Origin: RGIG3178 sp963674495
GTDB taxonomy: Bacteria; Bacillota; Clostridia; Christensenellales; QAND01
Reading direction: 5' to 3'
DNA: 64,000 bases
Assembly (NCBI GenBank): GCA_963674495.2
Contig: CAXXLG010000002.1
Coordinates: 1 to 64,000 of the forward strand
Notes under the pieces: model-generated
Told to the model about the DNA's origin: nothing
Databases searched by the model: none
Seen by the model: the letters and a program-made list of their open reading frames with translations, nothing else
Made by a program: the position numbers and the translations under genes
In this document: positions 43,801 to 49,728 of the stretch, one piece after another
Layout: each line of letters opens with the position of its first letter
How positions within the stretch are numbered: the stretch's first letter is position 1

Positions 43801-43921
43801 AGGACACGCAGCCTGCACCGCTGCAGATGAGTATCTGGAATTTGTATTTTGCCGCATTGTCGTTGTATGCTTTCTTTATGCTTTCAAGATCAGCAATGCC
43901 GTTAATCTTTCCTTTATTCAT
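40826..43921 (-). CDS. hydB: HydB-type diaphorase subunit fused to a GltD/NfnB-like flavoprotein
   Basis: A 1031-residue fusion. Residues about 1-120 are a thioredoxin-fold [2Fe-2S] domain (C-S-G-A-G-C, then E-T-G-C-M-G-T-C). About 130-560 is the NuoF-like FMN/NADH module (G-R-G-G-A-G-F-P-T-G-I-K-W, then the [4Fe-4S] site S-C-G-K-C-S-A-C-R...C-G-L-G). About 570-1031 is a GltD/NfnB-like part: Cys-rich N-domain (C-E-N-A-C-P-A-N-I-N-V-P, G-R-I-C-T-H-P-C-E-A-A-C), an FAD site (I-I-G-A-G-V-S-G-L-T-C-G) and a second dinucleotide site (V-I-G-G-G-N-T-A-I-D). In Thermotoga-type HydB the C-terminal part is only a small ferredoxin domain. The start lies 8 bases after GGGGGG, and the coding region overlaps hydC by 8 bases. 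Confidence 0.92.
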   Translation of the reverse strand: MNKGKINGIADLESIKKAYNDNAAKYKFQILICSGAGCVSSNNAAVIAAVKEQLEAVGKQDDVIVHETGCMGTCAVGPVMLILPERTFYVSLTPETAKEIVKSHIVDGKILEEHTFYDHSVKKHVPKMDDIGFFKDQVKIVLRNCGIIDYDDIEAYISRDGYMAIAKVLGDKSPQDVVDEIKKSGLRGRGGAGFPTGIKWQAGLDAKSDRKFIVCNADEGDPGAFMDRSILEGDPHTVIEGMMLGGYAIGASMGYVYVRAEYPIAVERLSKAIEDAKARGLLGGKLFGSDFTFNLEIRMGAGAFVCGEETALMASVEGERGEPRQKPPFPFQAGLFGEPTIINNVETLANIPEILLKGGDWYAGFGTEKSKGTKVFALAGDVVNTGIVEVPMGMPLGDILFNIGGGIQNNKGFKAAQIGGPSGGCITKENLNTPTDYESLKQFGAIMGSGGLITMNENACMVDTARFFMDFIRDESCGKCSACRTGTTRMLEILERITKGEGKEGDIELLEELGHVIQDTAMCGLGQTAPNPVLSTIRYFREEYEEHIKHKYCRAGVCSDLFLSPCENACPANINVPGYMNLIAAGRFVDAYNLIRQENPFPAVCGRICTHPCEAACRRGTLDDPLAICDLKRFVADYAYKNEKPFNQDVVFPKNGRRVAIIGAGVSGLTCGYYLVKIGYDVDVYESAPMAGGVLQSGIPDYRLPKDVLQHEIDLIVQAGVNLRLNTEVGKDIDFDTLQMAYDAIYIATGTQYPELVHISGEKLKGVIHGLTFLKARAKKPYTFNKTVAVIGGGNTAIDSARTAIRLGAKKVMILYRRDRDAMPANETEIRGALEEGIELMDLVNPVRFVGEDGKLTKIECQKMKLGEFDKNGRRKPVPVDGEFFYIDVDTAIPAVSQYSDLPFIKETEIGLTPWGTFVIDRETMMTTAKGIFAGGDVANGPDTAIAAIADGKHTAVEIDKYLGGEGKLNKGAPIEIPDMYNEDEIAELERFKVEEMDPQTRKENFDEVVLGYHKLRAMAEAMRCLHCDRR

Positions 43922-44432
43922 CTTCGTCACCCCCCTTGTAGTTGTCTAAAATCCGATCCAGCCTGTGTACGCTTACCTGCTTATATACATCGTCATCCAC
44001 CAGGATGACAGGCGCCAGGCCGCACGCACCCACGCAACGAGCCACTTCCAAAGAGAACTTGCCATCCTCGGTGGCTTCGCCTATCTCGATGCCAAGCTTT
44101 TTCTGCAGTTCCTCGACGATCTTTTTACCGCCCCGGACATAGCAGGCCGTACCCATACATACGCGGATGGTGTGTTCGCTGGCTGGCCGTGTGGAGAAGA
44201 ACGAGTAGAACGTGACCACGCCCGAAACCTCGGACAGCGGTATGTTCATCTTGTGAGCGACGAACTCCTGCACCTCCAGCGGCAGGTGTCCGAAGACTTC
44301 CTGTGCGATGTGCAAGACTTGGATAAGGCTGCCTTCCTTATCCTTGTACAGGTCGATTGCGTTGGCGATTTGCTCGTATTTGTGCTCGGTTTCCGGGTCC
44401 ATACACGTGCAATTGCCGTTGATTGAGCTCAT
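43914..44432 (-). CDS. hydC: NuoE-like [2Fe-2S] subunit HydC
   Basis: A 172-residue protein of the 24-kDa (NuoE) family. The [2Fe-2S] ligands are C-M-G-T-A-C and C-V-G-A-C. The N-terminal helical half (Q-V-L-H-I-A-Q-E-V-F-G-H-L-P) and V-S-G-V-V-T-F-Y-S-F-F are typical. It completes the HydABC complex. The start was set at MSSINGN, with AAGGAGG upstream. It is the first gene of the operon, about 290 bases downstream of the promoter and Rex-like site at 44719-44758. Confidence 0.93.
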   Translation of the reverse strand: MSSINGNCTCMDPETEHKYEQIANAIDLYKDKEGSLIQVLHIAQEVFGHLPLEVQEFVAHKMNIPLSEVSGVVTFYSFFSTRPASEHTIRVCMGTACYVRGGKKIVEELQKKLGIEIGEATEDGKFSLEVARCVGACGLAPVILVDDDVYKQVSVHRLDRILDNYKGGDEDE

Positions 44433-44937
44433 GATAATCCTCCTTACAAAACATATATTTTTATCGTAAACCGATGATAGCAAAATTTCTATCCTGGTTG
44501 ATTTCGGTTCATTGCGGCCATCCTGCCTGTCCTCGGGCTTCGCGATATCCGGCGTTTCCTCCGGTTGGCCAACCGCCCATGCCCTGTCTGTCCACCTGCT
44601 TTTTAGACCGGCCCATGGGTTTGTCCAATGCCCCGTCCTAAAAATTCCGTCACTGTAGACACATCACGATTCGACACCATACGGCACACAAAATATTTAT
44701 TTCACAATCTATCAGCACATTATACTATATCGATAAAACCTTGTCTAGAAATTCACAAAACTTTTTTGTTGATTTCTCACTGCGCCCACAACCGCTCCTT
44801 TAGAGGGTTTTTTGCAGCAATATATAAGATTGTTATAACAGTTATAATGCATATTTCTTATATATTCAATCGTCTATCGCGCCCTTGTACGCCGTGAATT
44901 TGATCAATGCCTCTCAATGCGTTATCTTGGTTTTTTA
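44433..44937. other. 505-base space upstream of hydC
   Basis: It contains the hyd promoter at 44719-44758 and, by inference, a hyd leader of about 280 bases, which is long. The leader includes GC-rich stretches (44520-44640) able to fold, but no known riboswitch or T-box pattern was recognised. Additional TTGTGAA half-sites occur on the minus strand near 44700. No gene is seen on either strand. Confidence 0.5.
44719..44758 (-). promoter_or_regulatory. hydCBA promoter overlapped by a Rex-like operator
   Basis: On the minus strand -35 TAGACA (44742-44747) and -10 TATAAT (44719-44724) are separated by 17 bases. The 18-base dyad TTGTGAATTTCTAGACAA (44741-44758) covers the -35. Its left half is the perfect Rex half-site TTGTGAA and its right half matches 5 of 7 positions. 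Rex, the NADH/NAD-sensing repressor, controls hydrogenase and fermentation genes in many Clostridia, so redox control is likely. Confidence 0.6.
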
Positions 44938-45774
44938 TTAGGTTTTAAGTGTTCTTTCTCTACCCCCTTGCCCACAGCGCGCATAGTAGAACAGGCATTG
45001 TTGCACCACGCCAACAAAGGGTTTGTACCGTTCGATGGGGAACTCGCCATTGTACTCTTGTTGCACCACACGCTTTATCCATACGTCCTCGGGAAACATG
45101 GACAGGCGGTGATAGCCAAAGAGCAGGATGCAGTGCGCCACCTTCTCACCGACGCCGTATAGTCCCATCAGCGCCTTTTTGGCGCTTTCATCGTCCATGC
45201 TCTCAATACCGTTCAGATCCAGTTCGCCGGCGGTCACGCTGCGCGCGAGCGTTTGGATGTACTTGTCCCTGTACCCCACCGAGCATTCACGCAAATCGCA
45301 CAGTGCCGTATCCGCCAATTGCTGCGGCGTGGGAAAAGCGTGCACCGCGCCGACTTCGGTATCAAACGGCGTGCCGAATCGTTGGCACAGTGCTTCAATG
45401 CATCCGCATATGGCGGGGATGTTCCTGCGCTGGGACAGGATAAAACTGACCGCCACTTCCCATGGATCCTGCCTAAGGATGCGCAGACCGCGCGAGAAAT
45501 CCACGGCTCTTTTAAGATACCCGTCCGTTTCATCCACCGTATCATAGAACCGCGCATAATCGGTAAAGAGATCGAAATACGCCGCCCACGGCATTTGCAG
45601 TTCCTTTTCGGAACACGAAAAATCAAAATAGCCGTCCCCGAGTTCGGTGATCCTGACAAACTGCCCCATGGCGGCAACGCCGTAGGAACCGTCATCAAGC
45701 CGGCGCATCCGGAAACACTGCCCACTTAGCGCGATCTTTTCAAGATTGAACTCATCTACTCTAACTATGGCCAT
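44938..45774 (-). CDS. 8-oxoguanine DNA glycosylase/AP lyase (OGG1-like)
   Basis: A 278-residue base-excision repair enzyme. The helix-hairpin-helix G-L-Y-G-V-G-E-K-V-A carries the catalytic lysine (K211), and P-E-D-V-W-I-K-R holds the catalytic aspartate (D230). The N-terminal domain (G-Q-C-F-R-M-R-R, G-Y-F-D-F) and D-P-W-E-V-A-V-S-F-I-L-S-Q-R-R-N match the OGG family found in anaerobes. It removes oxidised guanine and cuts the strand. GGGGGGAAGG precedes the start. It is transcribed alone. Confidence 0.92.
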   Translation of the reverse strand: MAIVRVDEFNLEKIALSGQCFRMRRLDDGSYGVAAMGQFVRITELGDGYFDFSCSEKELQMPWAAYFDLFTDYARFYDTVDETDGYLKRAVDFSRGLRILRQDPWEVAVSFILSQRRNIPAICGCIEALCQRFGTPFDTEVGAVHAFPTPQQLADTALCDLRECSVGYRDKYIQTLARSVTAGELDLNGIESMDDESAKKALMGLYGVGEKVAHCILLFGYHRLSMFPEDVWIKRVVQQEYNGEFPIERYKPFVGVVQQCLFYYARCGQGGRERTLKT

Positions 45775-45898
45775 CCCTTCCCCCCACCTTTATCCAAGGC
45801 AACAGTATACCAAGGGAAAACCTTGTGCACAATATCCCATTCTCCATTTATACGCTGTCTTTTATTCCCACCGTTTTTCTGGTTTTAAAAAACAAGAC

Positions 45899-45929
45899 TT
45901 GACATTGACGTTACGTAAGGGTTTATGCT
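45899..45929 (+). promoter_or_regulatory. MerR-type promoter with 19-bp spacer
   Basis: -35 TTGACA (45899-45904) and TATGCT (45924-45929) are 19 bases apart, the stretched spacing of MerR-controlled promoters. Between them lies an imperfect dyad centred on ACGTTACGT. It is 22 bases before the ATG of the MerR/TipAS gene, which suggests autoactivation. Confidence 0.6.
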
Positions 45930-45951
45930 ATGTATGGCAGGAGATGAGCAC

Positions 45952-46716
45952 ATGGAATATACCGTTACAAAGCTGAGCCGCGCGGCAGGCATCAGCGCAC
46001 GTACGCTGCGCTATTACCACAAAATCGGGCTGCTTGCACCCGCAAGGGTCAACGAATCGGGCTACCGTCTTTACGGGCCGGCACAGGTCGACCGCTTGCA
46101 GCAGATCCTGTTCTACCGGGAGCTTGGCTTCCCACTTACAACGATTGCCAGCATCCTGACAGATCCCGCGTTTGACAAAATACAGGCGCTGCACGTACAC
46201 AGGACGCAGCTGACAAAAGAGCGCAACCGGTTGAGCACGCTGATACGCAACGTGGACAAAACCATTCAGGCAACGAAAGGAAATATTATCATGAGTGACA
46301 AGGAAAAATTCGAGGGTTTCAAACAAGACCTGATCAATGAGAACGAAAAGAAATACGGCAAGGAATCGCGCAGCCAATACGGCGACGATGCCATCAACCG
46401 ATCCAACAAGAAAGTAAAGAACATGACTAAACAACAACACGAGGAAGCTACAATCCTATCCAAGACCCTCATGGAGAAACTGGCTCAAGCCAAAGCACAG
46501 GGCGATCCCAAAGGCCTACTCGCGCAGGAGGTTGCGGATCTGCATCGAAAGTGGCTTTGCTTCTATTGGCCGGAATATTCCAAACAGGCGCATGCCGCCC
46601 TCGCCCAAATGTACGTGGATGACGAGCGCTTCACCGCCTATTACGACAAGGAATCGCCGGGCACCGCCAAATTTTTGCGTGACGCACTATTGGTCTATAC
46701 CGGCCTGGACGGATAG
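45952..46716 (+). CDS. MerR-family regulator with TipAS ligand-binding domain
   Basis: A 254-residue activator. The N-terminal MerR winged helix is at about 1-70 (Y-T-V-T-K-L-S-R-A-A-G-I-S-A-R-T-L-R-Y-Y-H-K-I-G-L-L). A dimerisation helix follows at about 75-110. The C-terminal TipAS-like domain at about 120-254 (W-L-C-F-Y-W-P, Y-V-D-D-E-R-F-T-A-Y-Y-D) binds peptide antibiotics in TipA. CAGGAG lies 8 bases before the ATG. No dedicated efflux gene is adjacent, so its regulon beyond itself is unknown. Confidence 0.9.
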   Translation: MEYTVTKLSRAAGISARTLRYYHKIGLLAPARVNESGYRLYGPAQVDRLQQILFYRELGFPLTTIASILTDPAFDKIQALHVHRTQLTKERNRLSTLIRNVDKTIQATKGNIIMSDKEKFEGFKQDLINENEKKYGKESRSQYGDDAINRSNKKVKNMTKQQHEEATILSKTLMEKLAQAKAQGDPKGLLAQEVADLHRKWLCFYWPEYSKQAHAALAQMYVDDERFTAYYDKESPGTAKFLRDALLVYTGLDG

Positions 46717-46762
46717 GCGACACCGATGGCGTCCGCTACAACATCCAAAACCACTTCATATG

Positions 46763-46803
46763 AAAACGCGGAAAAGAGGTCGTCCTCTTTTTCCGCGTTT
46801 CTC
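46763..46803. terminator. Bidirectional terminator between the MerR and DUF1540 genes
   Basis: AAACGCGGAAAAGAGG pairs with CCTCTTTTTCCGCGTTT around four bases. T-rich tails occur on both strands, suiting the convergent genes. Confidence 0.82.
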
Positions 46804-46815
46804 TGATGCGGGCGG

Positions 46816-46980
46816 TTATTTGCTCACAAAGGTGGTGCAGCATGTACCTTCACTGGTCCTGGCTCTCCCATCACCCATCGGGTTCACCACGATGGATTTT
46901 GCATGACATTTTCCGTTTTTGTAATACAAGCAATTGTCAACGTTGCATTTCACTTTCATGTTGGCCGCTTCCATATCCAT
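46816..46980 (-). CDS. DUF1540 small cysteine protein (54 aa)
   Basis: A short gene. The frame begins MDMEAANMK and continues V-K-C-N-V-D-N-C-L-Y-Y-K-N-G-K-C-H-A-K-S-I and G-T-C-C-T-T-F-V-S-K. This C-x5-C...C...C-C spacing with C-x-A-x-x-I is the DUF1540 pattern, a small probable metal-binding domain common in Clostridia, often in spore-linked contexts. AAAGGCAGGTG lies directly upstream, and an alternative ATG two codons later is possible. It is divergent from the spl operon and ends at a bidirectional terminator. Confidence 0.8.
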   Translation of the reverse strand: MDMEAANMKVKCNVDNCLYYKNGKCHAKSIVVNPMGDGRARTSEGTCCTTFVSK

Positions 46981-47112
46981 CACCTGCCTTTGTATTATAA
47001 TTCCTCATTAGGTATGGAATCATACATGGGCGGTTATGTGCAGGGGCGCGTTTCCTTTTGTATGCGGATATTTTTTCCCGACGGCGGACAAGCTACGCCG
47101 GAGGTGCATCGC

Positions 47113-47544
47113 ATGAACCAAAACGCCGAACTTCTAAACTTCGTTTACCAGAATGCCCAGATGGGCGTCATCACCATCTCCCAACTGTTGGATGTCGTCA
47201 AGGATGCCCGGATGAAAGAACAGCTTTTGTCGCAGCGCAACGAATACGAGAAAATTCACGACGCGGCAGGTAAACTCCTCAATCAAAACGGGTTTGACGA
47301 AAAAGGCATCGGAGCGTTTAACAAGATCAAAACCTACCTGATGATCAACCTTCAGACCATGGCGGATAAATCCAATTCGCACATCGCGGAAATGATGCTT
47401 TTGGGCAGCACGATGGGGATCATCCAGGCAACGCGCAACATCAAAAAATACCGGGACGATGCAGAACAGAATATACTCGATCTAATGGAGGATCTCCTGC
47501 ATTTTGAGGAGAATAACTTCCAAAAGCTTGAAGTGTTCCTCTGA
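47113..47544 (+). CDS. Helical protein of unknown function upstream of splB
   Basis: A 143-residue, almost wholly alpha-helical protein, probably a four-helix bundle (helices near 3-22, 25-50, 60-85 and 90-135). It has neither signal peptide nor cysteines. I do not recognise the family; a ferritin-like fold is possible but the metal-ligand pattern is not evident. GGAGG precedes the start, and upstream in-frame codons have no such site. Its stop is only five bases before the splB start, so it is very probably made together with the lyase and may be a spore-packaged protein. Confidence 0.7.
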   Translation: MNQNAELLNFVYQNAQMGVITISQLLDVVKDARMKEQLLSQRNEYEKIHDAAGKLLNQNGFDEKGIGAFNKIKTYLMINLQTMADKSNSHIAEMMLLGSTMGIIQATRNIKKYRDDAEQNILDLMEDLLHFEENNFQKLEVFL

Positions 47545-47549
47545 GCGCC

Positions 47550-48569
47550 ATGCAAATGGGTCGGGACATCACCGGGTATTTTACGCAGGTCTTCTATGAA
47601 CCCGCCGCATTGGACTATCCGTTGGGCAAAGATCTGAACGCGCGTTTTTCTCATCTTGATTGGATACCCATACAAAGCCACAACAACATCCCCGCCCTGC
47701 GCCAAAACCCGAACAAATCGTTTCCCGGCATGAAGCGGTACTTGATCATAGGCATACGCAAAAGCCTACGGTACACCGAAAACCACAAGGTTTCGGATTA
47801 CATTGTACCCTACACATCGTCGGGGTGTAGCGCCATGTGCCTGTACTGCTATCTCGTTTGCCACTACAACAAATGCGCCTATCTTAGGTTGTTCGTCAAC
47901 CGCGAAGCTATGATGCAAAAACTGATCAAAACCGCCAAAGAAGCGGATCAGGATTTAGTCTTTGAGATTGGCAGCAACAGCGATCTCGTGCTGGAAAACA
48001 CGATTACCAACAACCTCGTATGGACCATTGAACAATTCGCCAAACATGAGCGAGGCACAATCACCTTCCCCACCAAATTCGACATGGTACAACCGCTGCT
48101 CTCCCTCGATCACCGTAGACGCGTCATCGCACGCATGAGCGTAAATCCGCGGGAGGTTATAGAGCGCATAGAGTTTGGCACATCCGCTTTGAATAAGCGC
48201 ATCCACGCCGTCAACACTCTGTGCGACGCAGGATACCGGGTGGGCATCCTCATCGCGCCCGTCGTACTGCTTGATAATTACCAATCCATGTACAAACGTC
48301 TGATCGAACAACTCGCCGACGAGCTAACTCAAAGGACGCAAAAACAAATCCGCATTGAAATCATCTTCATGACTTATAGCTACGTCCATCGAGTCATCAA
48401 CCGCGAGGCGTTCCCTAGCGCCGTGGATCTTTACAACACCGATCTGATGACCGGCCGTGGCTATGGCCGGTATTGTTACCGGCAGGATGCTCGGCACGAA
48501 GCGGAACAGTTCTTACGCGCCCAGCTTGGGCAGGCCCTTCCAAACGTCCCCATCCTCTATGTTGTCTAA
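47550..48569 (+). CDS. splB: Spore photoproduct lyase
   Basis: A 339-residue radical-SAM enzyme that reverses the spore photoproduct thymine dimer at germination. The [4Fe-4S] motif is C-S-A-M-C-L-Y-C (CX3CX2C) followed by Y-N-K-C-A-Y-L-R-L-F-V-N. I-G-S-N-S-D-L-V and T-F-P-T-K-F are conserved, and the family's C-terminal Y-G-R-Y-C-Y is present. No clear ribosome binding site is seen, so translation probably depends on coupling to the preceding gene. This is a strong marker of endospore formation. Confidence 0.93.
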   Translation: MQMGRDITGYFTQVFYEPAALDYPLGKDLNARFSHLDWIPIQSHNNIPALRQNPNKSFPGMKRYLIIGIRKSLRYTENHKVSDYIVPYTSSGCSAMCLYCYLVCHYNKCAYLRLFVNREAMMQKLIKTAKEADQDLVFEIGSNSDLVLENTITNNLVWTIEQFAKHERGTITFPTKFDMVQPLLSLDHRRRVIARMSVNPREVIERIEFGTSALNKRIHAVNTLCDAGYRVGILIAPVVLLDNYQSMYKRLIEQLADELTQRTQKQIRIEIIFMTYSYVHRVINREAFPSAVDLYNTDLMTGRGYGRYCYRQDARHEAEQFLRAQLGQALPNVPILYVV

Positions 48570-48706
48570 TCAGATTTTTCGATCTATATCCCCTTTCCGT
48601 GCAAATTCTCGCTCTATGCAAGGACGCAACAACGGTTTAAATCAGTGCTTTTTTATTTCTCAATATGGAATATACAATTGTTTGGTATATCCATATTATA
48701 TAAAAA

Positions 48707-49254
48707 ATGGAATCGTGCAAAGGGGATGCATTCATTGGTAATAGGGGTCATCTCATCATACGAGCCGTATTGACCGTCGTGGCGACAGGTGCAATCTTGG
48801 CGCATATCGGCAAGGAAAAGAAAAATACCAAGCCCAATCAGGTTAGACTGACCTGCCTGATTTTTTGGATAGGGATGGTCTGCGGCGGACTTTTCTTGGG
48901 CACGTTCATCCTGCTAGTATTCTCCAACGAAACCGCCGGATTGAAGTGGCTGGGCGGCGCCATATTCGATTTGTTCGCAGCAATGGGAGCTATACCCTGT
49001 CCGCCTACATAAATACTCGAATCAACTTCGACAAAACAGGCTTTCGGTACAGAAAATCGTGGGGCAAGGTCCATGCGTTTTTATACGAGGATATTAAGCG
49101 GATTAAAGTAAAAATATCCGCTGGCGCGTTCGAAACTGATATGACAGCATATATTTTATATACCAATAAAATAAATATACGCATCGATCCCCTGCTGATC
49201 GGGGAATCGGAATTCATCAAAGCAGTCCATATCGCGTTTCACAGACAGCCGTAG
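48707..49254 (+). pseudogene. Frameshifted small membrane protein gene
   Basis: The first frame (48707-49012) has two hydrophobic segments (about A-V-L-T-V-V-A-T-G-A-I-L-A and C-L-I-F-W-I-G-M-V-C-G-G-L-F-L-G-T-F-I-L-L) and then ends. A second frame continues at about 48985 to 49254 with a soluble beta-rich domain (A-Y-I-N-T-R-I-N-F-D-K-T-G-F-R-Y-R-K-S-W-G-K, then Y-E-D-I-K-R-I-K-V-K). Joining the two with a one-base shift near 48985 gives one sensible protein of about 180 residues. This is either a real frameshift or a sequencing error. Family unknown. Confidence 0.55.
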
Positions 49255-49344
49255 CCGCTACAGCAAGCCATGCGCTTGATAGCAAATGACTATGGCTTCA
49301 AAGCCGCATAGCATGATCTTTTGTGCACAATATTTATGATTGAA

Positions 49345-49378
49345 AAAACGCCGAAACCCTTTTATCTCGGCGCTTTTC
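49345..49378 (+). terminator. Hairpin after the frameshifted membrane gene
   Basis: CGCCGA (49349-49354) pairs with TCGGCG (49367-49372), followed by CTTTTCTG on the plus strand and six T on the minus strand, so it may work both ways. Confidence 0.65.
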
Positions 49379-49423
49379 TGCATACAGAATGGGAGGATCT
49401 AGCACACTTGGGATCATGAAGCT

Positions 49424-49556
49424 TCCGCAATCGGGCGGTTGGAACCGAAATTGAGCACTGCCCGTGGCAGAGCAAGCGAATCGGAGGTTCTCAAAGCATG
49501 CGATAAAGGCGCGTGAATGGCGAAGCCTGGACCCATGTCTTTTAGAGAGGTTTCGC
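49424..49556. repeat. ~130-bp interspersed structured repeat, copy B
   Basis: Partner of the copy at 10490-10620. CCGCAAT, GGGCGGTTGGAACCGAAA, CAAGCGA and GGTTCTCAAAGCATG are shared. The internal hairpin is kept: TTCTCAAAG-CATG pairs with CATG-T-CTTTTAGAGA. The copy lies about 115 bases from a member of the shorter repeat family at 49671, in the 474-base gene-free space 49255-49728. Confidence 0.6.
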
Positions 49557-49670
49557 TAGATAACGAACACAGCATGCACACAAGTCCACTGTGCCCGAAG
49601 TGTTTTCTCGGGGACCACGCGCAAGCCATTGCACCACCCTCGTCCCAAACCGCGACAAGGTGGTCCAAAG

Positions 49671-49724
49671 GGTTCCAAAAGCCTCCTTTGCATACCATAC
49701 TTTGGCGGCGGGTGATCATGGATC
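49671..49724. repeat. Interspersed ~65-bp repeat, copy 6
   Basis: GGTTCCAAAAGCCTCCTTTG, then CATACCATAC and TTTGGCGGCGGGTGATCATG, follow the block order of the copies at 5526 and 15462. It ends five bases short of the stop codon of the sleL-like gene. Confidence 0.45.
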
Positions 49725-49728
49725 GGGA

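Noticed and set aside
44433..44720. Possible riboswitch in the long hydC leader
   Set aside because: The GC-rich stretch can fold, but none of the conserved cores of known riboswitches or T-boxes was found.
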